From: Phoronis australis
Lineage: Eukaryota > Phoronida > Phoronidae
Assembly (NCBI GenBank): GCA_002633005.1
Contig: NMRA01000294.1
Coordinates: 116,948-178,947, forward strand
Direction of reading: 5' to 3'
Length of the DNA: 62,000 nt
A program made the translations under genes and the position numbers. The notes beneath the pieces were generated by a model that made no database searches, had not been told where the DNA came from, and saw only the letters and a program-made list of their open reading frames with translations. Shown piece by piece: positions 24,998 to 33,998 of this stretch. Positions within the stretch are counted from its first letter, which is position 1; each line of letters opens with the position of its first letter.

Positions 24998-25613
24998 AAG
25001 TATAAATACTGTTTTCCATTGTTTCTATAATAATTCACTTGTACAACATATACCTCTTGCCCAGATGCCCTTTTTTGTCACAATTCGATTTCGGAGAAGT
25101 GGGCCTACTTGTTATCTGTAGTATTTTCCTATTCCCATGAAATAAAACATAAAAAATGAAAAGTTTACCTGGTAAAAGAACCCAATCCAGTACTTCTTGT
25201 TGCAGACAGCGTACAGTTTATTTGCCCGCTTTTGGCGGACTGTCCCACTTTTTTAATCTGCTTCCGCAATCCCGCCACACCATCTAAATGCTCCACTTTT
25301 TCACAAGGCCAAATTGACATATCATAGACTATTCTTTTATTTTCCACGCGACGTAGCCATATTTTCCCGCTAGACTGTAAGAATTCCATTGGGACGTTTC
25401 ATGTATTTTGCTGCACCTGCAATTCCCAATTCAACGATAAAAACACAACAAAAACGCCGTCGGGCATTTTTGGGTGTTTCATCTCCCATTTCACACAAAA
25501 CGCTGTCGTTACGTCTATTGTGTGTTGCAGCAAACATTTCACCCGGCTCTCATCTACATGTACGTGTTGGTTCACGCCCTGAAGTCCCGCTTTGTATCCT
25601 GAAGTCCCGCTTT
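24998..25613. other. non-genic sequence
   Basis: No supported gene. A 15-base phrase containing CTGAAGTCCCGCTT occurs twice close together near 25580-25615. Confidence 0.4.
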
Positions 25614-26092
25614 TCAATCCAGTATACGTGTTCCGTTTTTTGTTCTTAAATGTTGATCGACAACTATGCAAGGTGTGTTCACAATAACAATGTCTTTTAA
25701 TGGAAACTGTTTCCTCCATATTTCTACTTTCTTTAGTAATATAACAATTGTAAAACTGTGTCTCAGTGTCTCTTGTTCACGGTAACAAACATTACACGTA
25801 TCAGGACCACTAACTTTTACTTTCTGACGAATACACTCTATTTCTAGACTTTTATGGGAAGCTCTAAACTGCACCCAATATGATGAGCTATCTCCAGTAC
25901 ATATCAAAGCTACTGATAGATGTTGGTCCATTTTTTATCCATCAGAAAACCTTTATCTGCAAATTTCGAATAGATAAAGGTATTTGGAGTTAGTTGTTTA
26001 TAGCATTTTTCGTAAATGTCACTGCATTCTGAATTTTTACTGAAGGATGTTATAATTGTATCAAACGTCACCAAAGGTCCAATTAATTGCAA
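25614..26092 (-). mobile_element. LINE reverse-transcriptase C-terminal fragment
   Basis: Two overlapping minus-strand frames together give a stretch resembling the zinc-binding tail of LINE ORF2 proteins. An upstream part reads YEKCYKQLTPNTFIYSK and a following part WVQFRASHKSLEIECIRQK, then CNVCYREQETLRHSF. The C-x-x-C...QETL-x-H-x-F pattern is characteristic of the zf-RVT region that follows the polymerase in L1-like and related elements. A frameshift at about 25910-25931 and the lack of the polymerase core show it is a dead 5'-truncated copy. Confidence 0.65.
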
Positions 26093-26125
26093 TATATTTT
26101 AATATATTTTCTTAGATTACAATTA

Positions 26126-26173
26126 ATTCATCCAAAATTATACATCTTTTAAGATGTATAATTTTGGATGAAT
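26126..26173. repeat. 48-bp near-perfect palindrome
   Basis: Two perfect 23-nt inverted arms (26126-26148 and 26151-26173), with ATTCATCCAAAATTATACAT at the outer edge, are separated by only TT. Such a hairpin could extrude as a cruciform or be a minimal MITE; I did not find a target duplication. Confidence 0.85.
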
Positions 26174-26773
26174 GACTGACTCAATTATCCACAGCAAGTG
26201 TGAGGGATCCATATTTTAAAACCTTGGTCTTTATAGGGTAAAAATATTTTGAATCATTGAAAATTTTTCTCTATTGGATTAACTAGTTATTTATATAACC
26301 TGTCTGATTCATTTTTTATGTTGCTCAGTTACTTGCTGATATTTTTTGCATTTTGTTAACACTCTTCGTTCTTAGAATTCAAACATATTTTAAAATGAGC
26401 CAGGTATGCAAGACGATAATTTCTTATGAATTAGATAATTTATCTTTTACCTTTGGTATAATCATCAAGGTCTTTCTAATGATATGACTCTTATGTAATT
26501 CACTTGAAAAATGACGCAGTTTCGTCAAGTTTTGATGACTGTAAATTCCAAAACAATTACAAACACCAGAACAAACGAATGCAAATAACTCTCACCCATG
26601 CGCAGCGCAACTTCAGAGGCTGCGAGATCGGAGATGGCATCCCAAGCATACATGTGTAGAGTTCTATGGCTTAAGTCATCACTTAGGTATAAATGTTGAA
26701 CAAGTGAAGTTCCGTGCCGACACCGGCGCACAAGTTCATCCCTTATAAGATACTAGAACTACGAAAAAAGTAA

Positions 26774-27030
26774 ATTGAAAGCGCAAGGACTTTAAAAAAA
26801 TGTTATTCTTTGCCCATTGAAAAGAAGCCCGACTTCATCACGCTCTCTTCATTAGGCCCACAGTACACAGAAAGTTATGCGCGTCATGTTTTTCGTCGTG
26901 GTTATGTCTATCAGGGTGTCTTTCTCAGAATGGTTGAAGACTGGAAGAAAACCTTTGGCCGTGACCAGTTTGGTGGCATCATGCTGACATACCTACGTGT
27001 ACCCAAGGTTTTCGATGCTAAGCCTCACGC
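26774..27030 (+). CDS. unidentified coding-like segment truncated by a repeat
   Basis: The frame is open from 26774 and reads as ordinary protein with balanced codon use: IEKKPDFITLSSLGPQY, then SYARHVFRRGYVYQGVFLRM, then VEDWKKTFGRDQFGGIML and TYLRVPKVFDAK. No ATG lies near the beginning, so it would be an internal exon or a fragment. From about 27031 the frame runs into the tRNA-like repeat (copy A) and stops at 27104-27106, so the last ~25 residues are repeat-encoded. I do not recognise the family. It could be a host exon, part of another mobile element or a transferred fragment. Confidence 0.4.
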
Positions 27031-27990
27031 AACTGCCTTGGATCTAGGATATCACAAGGGGGCCCAACATTTTGTCTGTAAACATTTGCACAAAGCACGA
27101 TTGTAGATGCGCATAGCACCGAATGGCGGAAAGGCCGGGAGGGGGTTTGCCCCCTCCCCCCAGGAAAATTGTTCTGTTTTCTCCTCTAAATCAAGCATTT
27201 TCCTTGATTCCTGAAGTATTATCCAAGAACAAAGGCAAAAAAAAAAAACTCGTGTCAAACTTGAAAAACTGCAGTCACCACAGACTCGATCTCACGACCT
27301 GGCGGATAGAGTGCGCGTGCTTTATTGCTGTACCACCACGCTTTCACTAAATTTGTTTCTAAGAGACTTACTTGTTTATGGTCCACAGCGTTTGCGCGCG
27401 ACACCTTCTTTTTGTAATGCTTATTACACTTTTTATATCTTGTGCAAATAAATTTGTTGTATTTAAAATAGTCTTTAATTGTCCAAAAGACCAAATCCGT
27501 TTTTTTGTGTTGGCATTTATGACGCAATTGCTTTGGAAATCGTCTTAAGTTAAGGGTTGACAAAGAGAGAATTATGAGTTTCTGAGCGATTCACTAAGGC
27601 TTCGATTAAAATTCACATCTTACCAGCAGCTTCTGTATTTTTTATCGTCACTCAGATTCCATTTTCTTTAAAAAATGAACTATTTTTTCCATTGCACAGT
27701 GAAGCAGACGACGGAAACGGAGTCATATTACGCAGCGCCACTGCGGTCGCCTGAGATATCAAGGGAGAGCCTATACTTGGTCATAGGTTGGTTACGATTG
27801 AGCCGTGTTACGAACTTGACACTTGAAATCGGATCTGACTCCCCCCCACACACACACTCACTAAACTGCACACATTTAAATCTTGATTCCGACGTATAAT
27901 GTTAATTACCGGGGTTAATTAATAAACGCTCTTGCTGTTTTTTGCGGCACCCAAGGAAGGGGGGGACTGCCCCCCTAAGTCCACCTATGT
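27031..27990 (-). mobile_element. ~0.95-kb repeat with tRNA-like core, copy A
   Basis: This minus-oriented copy matches 29005-29870 and 32942-33998. Read on the minus strand it starts CATAGGTGGACTTAGGGGGG, passes a GACCGCAGTGGCGCTG region and a tRNA-like box (near 27280-27350), then a TTTGCCTTTGTTCTTGG-like region. It ends in a G/C-rich stretch and CCTTGTGATATCCTAGATCC. The ends are imperfect inverted CA(G)xxGGATxTAGG termini. The termini suggest a DNA transposon, while the A/B-box core suggests a SINE, so it may be a composite. No protein is encoded. Confidence 0.72.
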
Positions 27991-28020
27991 GCAATTACTT
28001 GTTGTCAGACTGAGAACATG

Positions 28021-28165
28021 TATCCTCGATCCTCAAAGCAGAATGTGGAACTCTCATCCGATGTTTCTAGTTCTTCGCTGGCCGTGGATAAAGGTCTACC
28101 CCAGGCGCTTGTGCTCGGTCTCATCTTGTTCAACGTTTTTATCGCTTTTGATTTTTTGCTACCCA
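28021..28165 (+). mobile_element. reverse-transcriptase fragment (LINE-like)
   Basis: A plus-strand frame reads SSSSLAVDKGLPQALVLGLI followed by LFNVFIAFDFL. This aligns with the conserved reverse-transcriptase block G-V-P-Q-G-S-V-L-G-P-x-L-F-N-x-F-I of non-LTR retrotransposons. GS has decayed to A and P to L, and the frame soon stops. It is a short dead relic of a different LINE region from the one at 25.6-26.1 kb. Confidence 0.6.
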
Positions 28166-28239
28166 ACTCCTTATATTACTGTTGAGGCCTGTGTGAGCAG
28201 TATGTGGCTCTTTATCATTCTAGTATCTTGAAAGTAACC

Positions 28240-29004
28240 AACTATGACTTCCACAAGTACATTTATGGTTTAATTTAAAAAAGATTCTCATATTGTCCAG
28301 CTGGTTGCAATTACGTTTTTTTTTCTTACAAATTGTGTATTTTCACAGAGATCGTCGTATTTTCCAAAACATAGATTTTTGACACGGAACTTAGAAATTA
28401 TTGTTTGTTCTATAAGTTACAGAAGCGAGCCTGAGACTTTCTTAAAAGATACAATTTCTCCTACTTTCAACAATTTAGAACACAAGGTGAATTTCTTCAC
28501 TAGTCGAAATATATCACAAAAAGTGAGCGGGTTTTCCGTGGAAACCACAATAAACATGGCGGCATTTGAGTGAGTTCCTGCAGTGCATGAGGCTCCTGTC
28601 ACTGACATAGGTGGCCATTTTAGAAGGTGGTGCACCACCAAAAATAAGAAATAAACTAAAAAACACATTAAATTTAGTTAAGTTTGAAAGTTTTTGGAGT
28701 TTTATTGGATGAGCATTAATTGGACTAAGTTTCAATTGAACTACCCTGCCTTAAAAATCTGTTTTATGAACTTTTTAACTAAAACAAAGGTGAAAGAATA
28801 TCCTTACTTCCGAGAGCTTGGCATTCAAAAGTCAAATACTCCCGTTTATTTCAAAGAATGTTGATGACATTATTTTTGACTTCGGACTCCTCAGGCAAAA
28901 GTTTTAAAATAAAATCCCAGATATGTTATAGCCAGTAAACTAAAGAAACATAATTTTGCAAGTTTCGAGCGAAAAATCACGTCTTTTGTAAATATTTCAT
29001 TTAC
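28240..29004. other. non-genic sequence
   Basis: AT-rich DNA with short frames on both strands and no recognised structure. Confidence 0.4.
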
Positions 29005-29870
29005 CACATAGGCGGATTTACATGTAAGGGGGTGCAGGGGTCAGCCCCCCCCCCTTGGCTGCCGCAAAAAATAAAACAGCAAGAGCGTAGGGAAATGTTG
29101 AGTTTATTAATTAACCCCGGTAATTAAAATTAAACTGCTGAAACAAGATTTAAATGTATGCAGTTTTAGTGTTTGGGGGAGGGGGCTCAGATCCAATTTT
29201 AAGAGTAAAATTCGAAACACGGCGCAATCGTAACTGAACTATGGTTAAGTATAGGCTCTCCCGCGATATCCCAGGCGACCGGCAGTGGCGCTGGGCACTA
29301 CGACTCCGTTTCCGTCGTCTGCTCCACTGTGCAATGAAGAAAATTACATAATTTTTTAAAGAAAATGGAATCTGAGTGATGATGAAAAAACAAAAGCTGC
29401 CGGTAAGATGTGAATTTTAATCGGAGCCTTAGTGAATCACGCAGAAACTCATAATTCTCTCTTTGTCAAACCTTAACTTAAGACGATTTCAAAAGCAATC
29501 GCGTCATTTTTGCAAATACAAAAACGGATTTGGTCTTTTGGGCAATTGAACACTATTTTAAATACAACAAATTTGTTACGAACTGATTGCACAAAATATA
29601 AAACATATAATAAACATTTCCAAAAAGAAGGAGGTTTCGCGCGCAATCGCTGTGGACCATAAACAAGTAGGTCTCTTAGTAACAAATTAGGAGCTAAACC
29701 GTGGTAGTGCAGTGGTAAAGCACGCGCTCTTTAACCGCCAGGTCTCGTGTTCGAGTCTACGATACTCGCAGTTTTTCCTGTTGGACATTTTTTTCTATTT
29801 TTGCATTTTTTCTTGGATAATAAATCGGGAATCAAGGAAAATGCTTGATTTTTAAATCCGAGAATTAAAA
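29005..29870 (+). mobile_element. ~0.9-kb repeat with tRNA-like core, copy B
   Basis: Plus-oriented copy of the family at 27031-27990. It begins CATAGGCGGATTTACATGTA, continues through GCGACCGGCAGTGGCGCTGG-type sequence at about 29277 and the tRNA-like box at about 29703-29770, and ends in TTCTTGGATAA / CAAGGAAAATGCTTGATTTT. The final G-rich and TAGATCCACTACTG part present in copy C is missing, so this copy is 3'-truncated. Confidence 0.75.
29703..29778 (+). promoter_or_regulatory. tRNA-like internal RNA polymerase III promoter of copy B
   Basis: The sequence contains GTGGTAGTGCAGTGGTAAAG, an A-box-like start, and about 30 bases later GGTCTCGTGTTCGAGTCT, close to the B-box consensus GGTTCRANYCC. 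The same pair occurs in copy C near 33665-33730 and, inverted, in copy A near 27280-27350. The surrounding sequence no longer folds as a proper cloverleaf by eye, so this is a tRNA-derived promoter within a repeat, not a tRNA gene. Confidence 0.6.
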
Positions 29871-30733
29871 ACAGGTAGTGACATCATTTTGGCATCGATG
29901 TGTGACTTGTAGACTATGTCTAGGCACGACTTTAACTTGTCTGCCCGAGTGCGGCAACCGTCTACCTCAAGTGTGGGGCCATCTTGGACTCTGTTCAAGT
30001 ATTAATTTAGTCTAATTTCCTGGGAGCAACCGATTGATCGTCAGAATCGACATTTACTCATCTTCGTAGGACGGCAAAGGTTTACTTTTCGAGCTGGTCT
30101 GTCAGTCGTTGATCAGTCAGCTTGGGTATACTAAGCCTATTGTGTTTTGCCGGGATTTTCTATTTGCATATTTTCATTTTTTTGCGAGTTGCGTATGATG
30201 TTTCCACTTGATAGGGTATAATTTGTTGGTACCTTCAAAGGAATTGGCGTGACAATTTTACTTGATGCTGTTTCCAAGAATTTGTATTTGAGGAAGACTA
30301 GTCCCCCTGAGGCGGTTAAAGCTAGTTTGCCTGGATTAATAGCCTTTCATGTTGTAAACATAAGATATTGCATACATGTACACTGCGTGTTATCAATAAA
30401 CATTTCATTTCAAGAGTGTATACTTTGAATTATGTTTACCTTTCGTCTCTCTCCCCATGGCGCAATCAGTGCGCAAAGAGATGGAAACTTGCTTGTGTAG
30501 GAATTAGGACATGGGTTTGGAAGGTTATTTGTGTTCGATAAAGCGCCATTTTTGATTTTGCGGCGAAGTATACATAAGGTGAGCCCGTCTTGGTAATACG
30601 TAGGGGAAATTATCTATTTACTCAACCTATCACAAGTCAGAAGCTTTTGGTACAAGATTTTTTGGTGTTGGATTATAATTTAACTCCCGACCTGTAGTTC
30701 CAAAAGCTGTTTGAGTTTTTAGATTATTCACGA
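29871..30733. other. non-genic sequence
   Basis: No supported exon, transposon or tandem array. TACATGTA occurs at about 30374. Confidence 0.4.
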
Positions 30734-30939
30734 TTATCCTCTTTTTGTCAAACGATGCCTGAGACTATAAGGATTGTGTAAGCTGTCATATTCGTGCATA
30801 CAGTCGCATAACTCTGTGAGCACTTTTTTCATTTTTCCCATTTGTGACCCACACGGTGGGCGCATGTCGACGGCCTGCGTTAATCTTTTCCCTGTGTTTC
30901 GAAGTGTCCAGGGGGGAGAGTTCAGTAGCTGCCTCGAGA
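30734..30939 (-). CDS. possible terminal exon, unidentified
   Basis: On the minus strand a T-rich acceptor (GGCTATATTTTTCTAG) opens a frame reading SRQLLNSPPWTLRNTGKR, then LTQAVDMRPPC, then KVLTELCDCMHEYDSLHNPY, ending TKRG and a stop at 30734-30736. Composition looks protein-like. No neighbouring exon with a matching phase was identified: it needs an incoming phase 1, and the exon at 31935-32144 appears to end in its own stop. Confidence 0.25.
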
Positions 30940-30985
30940 CTAGAAAAATATAGCCAAAATCACGTGTTCTCATTTTAAAATACAC

Positions 30986-31934
30986 GACAATATCTCACAT
31001 AATTTCGCGAAGTTTTGCTTTTCAACGAGGCCCTAACGTTTCTGAACTCTACGTTGCTTTGAATGCTCACTTCGTACCTAAGAGGCCGCATGCTGTTGTT
31101 GCTCAGTTGAGTGCAGCGGCTTGAGTTTTATGATTAGCGCTAGCGCTATGACAATCTTGTTAATCAAAGTTTCTATGGAAACGAGGGTTGTGAAATAGTT
31201 CAAACAAAGGTAACTCAGGCGAGTTCATTGTGCATTCACTGATATTGCTTGGCGCCGTTGTCAAGTAACGCTCACCAACAAGCACGCTGGTGACTGTTTG
31301 CAGATGTGGATCTAAGCATTGGGTACGGGCTTAAGCGCAGTGGTTGAACGGTGTACAATCCTTGAACAATACTTGAACAGTTTACGGACTGCTTATCGAC
31401 TTTATTCTGATTATAGTTCGAATAGACTTGGGTTGACTTGTTGTAGTTTTGACACAGGTAATGCATTTATATTTATCTCACAGGCGTTTTGTTACGTTTT
31501 GCATCCTTGTCACTGAAAATTTCTTTCACTGAAGAGTTTCATTGATAATATCACGAATAATCATCAATACCGTAGGTTAGTTCTCGTTTCTTCTCCAATT
31601 CCAACAGAGGGTGATAGCTGTTGAAGTAATCCATCACCAATTGTACAATTTCCATAGGTAACACAGGCGAGTTTGTGCATAGACAGATTGTACAGCTTCA
31701 TAAGATCTATCGTTTGCGACTTGAACTTTGGTAAATTTGAAAAGGTTAACCAAGGTAGTTTTTCCTACGTAGACCCCTAGCTTGTTCTTTATTTTATTTC
31801 AGTACTGTGAAGATATGTGACCAGACATGGGCAGTGCTGTATCCGTAAGCCACGTGACACAGGGTATGTCATCGGTGTCCACCATCACCAGTGTGAAGAA
31901 CAAACCTTCTGCCAAGCTCATTCCAATGAGTATG
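30986..31934. other. non-genic sequence, including the likely 3' UTR of the 32-kb minus-strand gene
   Basis: On the minus strand an AATAAA-type signal (within TGAAATAAAATAAAG, near 31790-31801) lies about 135 bases past the stop codon at 31935 and could serve as the polyadenylation signal. The rest holds nothing I can identify. Confidence 0.35.
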
Positions 31935-32144
31935 TTATCTCAGTGTGTAACGTTCCCGCAACCTCTTTTGCAGGGTGGCAAACAATGCGCGATGTTTCAT
32001 TGAAATGAAGTGTCCGAGATAAATAAGCAATCCGCCATCCGAAGGCTGCTCGGGTCTCGGCGGTTTCGCAACTAAAAGATCTTTCCCCGATGGAACGTCA
32101 GGTGTCTGAATGTATGTTTCTGTATCCAAGTCTGTTTCCAGTTC
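31935..32144 (-). CDS. C-terminal exon of an unidentified protein
   Basis: The minus-strand acceptor ...CTTTTTCTGTTTTGGTTAG starts a 210-bp frame in phase 0. It reads ELETDLDTETYIQTPDVP, then SGKDLLVAKPPRPEQPSDGG and LLIYLGHFISMKHRALF, and ends in ...RERYTLR and TAA (31937-31935). It joins in frame to the upstream exon 32461-32368. The Pro-rich middle and basic C-terminal end are visible; I do not recognise the family. Confidence 0.5.
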   Translation of the reverse strand, partial: ELETDLDTETYIQTPDVPSGKDLLVAKPPRPEQPSDGGLLIYLGHFISMKHRALFATLQKRLRERYTLR

Positions 32145-32367
32145 CTAACCAAAACAGAAAAAGTCATTTAAAGAAAGATGTCGGCAGAACATGTAAAAAT
32201 GTCGACATTTTCCACGCACATGCCTTACTCTCGACAACAACTTGTCGAGTATTTACAGACGTAAGTTGATGTCGTGATTTGTGAAAAGATGCCATCAGTT
32301 ATCCTAAAGACCTAGTTTGTACTTGAATACCATTGAGTGATTTAGAAACGAGACCGATCCTTGATAC

Positions 32368-32461
32368 CTTAATCTGGCGGAAACGGAAACAGACGTCGAA
32401 GTCGCCATTTTGGAGGTGGTCGTTTTCATCGACAAATTTCTTGAATTTTGGGTTGCTAATT
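32368..32461 (-). CDS. penultimate exon of the same unidentified protein
   Basis: Minus strand: the acceptor is a CACAAG after a CCTCTGTTCTGTT tract, and the donor is AAG|GTATCA. The 94-bp exon carries NPKFKKFVDENDHLQNGDFD then VCFRFRQIK. It ends in phase 0, exactly matching the phase-0 start of 31935-32144, so the two join as ...FRFRQIK-ELETDLD. It needs an upstream exon ending in phase 2, which I did not find; that exon may lie in or beyond the repeats or the N gap. Confidence 0.45.
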
Positions 32462-32941
32462 CTTGTGCATCAATGTGAACAGAACAGAGGATGATCATTT
32501 TATTATCCATGTATGTTTTTGAACTATTGTGAAGGTCGCACATTACACATTTTGTCAAATTTCTTTGACAACCAACGCTTGCAAAAACTGCAAGCAAAAG
32601 CCGTCACTTCTGAATAGCCGGGGTTTGGGACTGACTATAATATGCGACAGTCGTGTTTTAGCTTCTTTGCATACAGCGCCTTACGTAAAGCAAACCTTTC
32701 ATAAGTCATGTGGCCGATTAAATGGTTTACGTAGCGTGCGCGCCAGACCCTTTCGACTACTGGTCACTGCCCAATCTTGGTTGTACTCATTTTTATGCGC
32801 CCACATAATTATATGTGGACAGATTATGCCGTCTTCTCCGTCCTTCCGTCCGTCTGTCCCGGTGGCGTCCGTCCGGCGTCCGACGTCCGCTGCTCTATCT
32901 CCAAAATCATTTGACAAACGTTAATGAAATTTGGCACATAT

Positions 32942-33998
32942 CATAGGCGGATTTAGGGGGGGNNNNNNNNNNNNNNNNNNNNNNNNNNNNNNNNNNNNNN
33001 NNNNNNNNNNNNNNNNNNNNNNNNNNNNNNNNNNNNNNNNNNNNNNNNNNNNNNNNNNNNNNNNNNNNNNNNNNNNNNNNNNNNNNNNNNNNNNNNNNNN
33101 NNNNNNNNNNNNNNNNNNNNNNNNNNNNNNNNNNNNNNNNNNNNNNNNNNNNNNNNNNNNNNNNNNNNNNNNNNNNNNNNNNNNNNNNNNNNNNNNNNNN
33201 NNNNNNNNNNNNNNNNNNNNNNNNNNNNNNNNNNNNNNNNNNNNNNNGCGACCGGCAGTGGCGCTGCGCACTACGACTCAATTTCCGTCGTCTGCTCCAC
33301 TGTGCAATGAAGAAAATTTACTTCATTTTTTAAAGTAAATGGAACCTGAGTGACGATGAAAAAACAGAAGCTGCTGGTAAGATGGGAATTTTAATAGAAG
33401 CCTCAGTGAATCACTCAGAAACTCGCAATACTCTCTTTGTCAAACCTTATGTTAAGACGATTTCCAAAGCAATCCCGTCATTATTGCCAACACGAAAAAC
33501 GGATTTGGTCTTTTGGGCATTTTAAGACTATTTTAAATACGACAAATTTGTTAAGAATCGATGGCACAAAACGTGTAATAAGCATTACAAAAAGAAGTAG
33601 GTTTCGCGCGCAAACGCTGTGGACCATAAACAAGTACGTCTCTTAGTATGAGATTTGTAGTTAACTGTGGTGGTGTAGTGGTAACGCACGCGCGCTCTAT
33701 GCGCAAGGTCGTGAGTGCGAGTCTTTGGTACTTGCAGTTTTTCCTGTTTGACACTTTCTCCGTGTTTTTTTTTGCCTTTTTTTCTTGGTTAATACTTCAG
33801 GAATCAAGGAAAATACTTGATTTTTAGAGGTCAAAACAGAAAAATTTCCTGGGCGGGAGGGGGGCAAACCCCCCTCCCGACCTCCCCCCATTTGGTGCTA
33901 TGCGCATCTACAATCGTGATTCACTTTGCGCAAATGTTTACAGCCGGACAAAATGTTGGGCCCCCATCCCCCCTTGTGATATCCTAGATCCACTACTG
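32942..33998 (+). mobile_element. tRNA-like repeat, copy C, inserted into the monomer-array element
   Basis: The longest copy, with both ends: CATAGGCGGATTTAGGGGGG at the left and CCTAGATCCACTACTG at the right, which are imperfect inverted repeats. CATAT flanks it on both sides (32937-32941 and 33999-34003). The host repeat resumes without loss after it (GGCACATAT then GTTCCATTTATGAATGGG), as judged from other copies. The interior contains a 285-bp N gap, the GCGACCGGCAGTGGCGCTG region, the tRNA-like box near 33665-33730 and a G-run/C-run near 33855-33890. Confidence 0.78.
32963..33247. other. assembly gap (285 N)
   Basis: Unsequenced bases inside copy C of the tRNA-like repeat. Copies A and B suggest what is missing: the region carrying the GCCGCAAAAAA and TTAATTAACCCCGGTAATTA-type sequence. 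Confidence 0.99.

Noticed and set aside
29703-29778. Possible functional tRNA gene
   Set aside because: A- and B-box-like sequences are present, but the arms do not form a good cloverleaf by eye and the same block recurs in three copies of a larger repeat.
32907-33338. Frames spanning a long run of X residues
   Set aside because: They run through the 285-bp N gap, so they carry no information.
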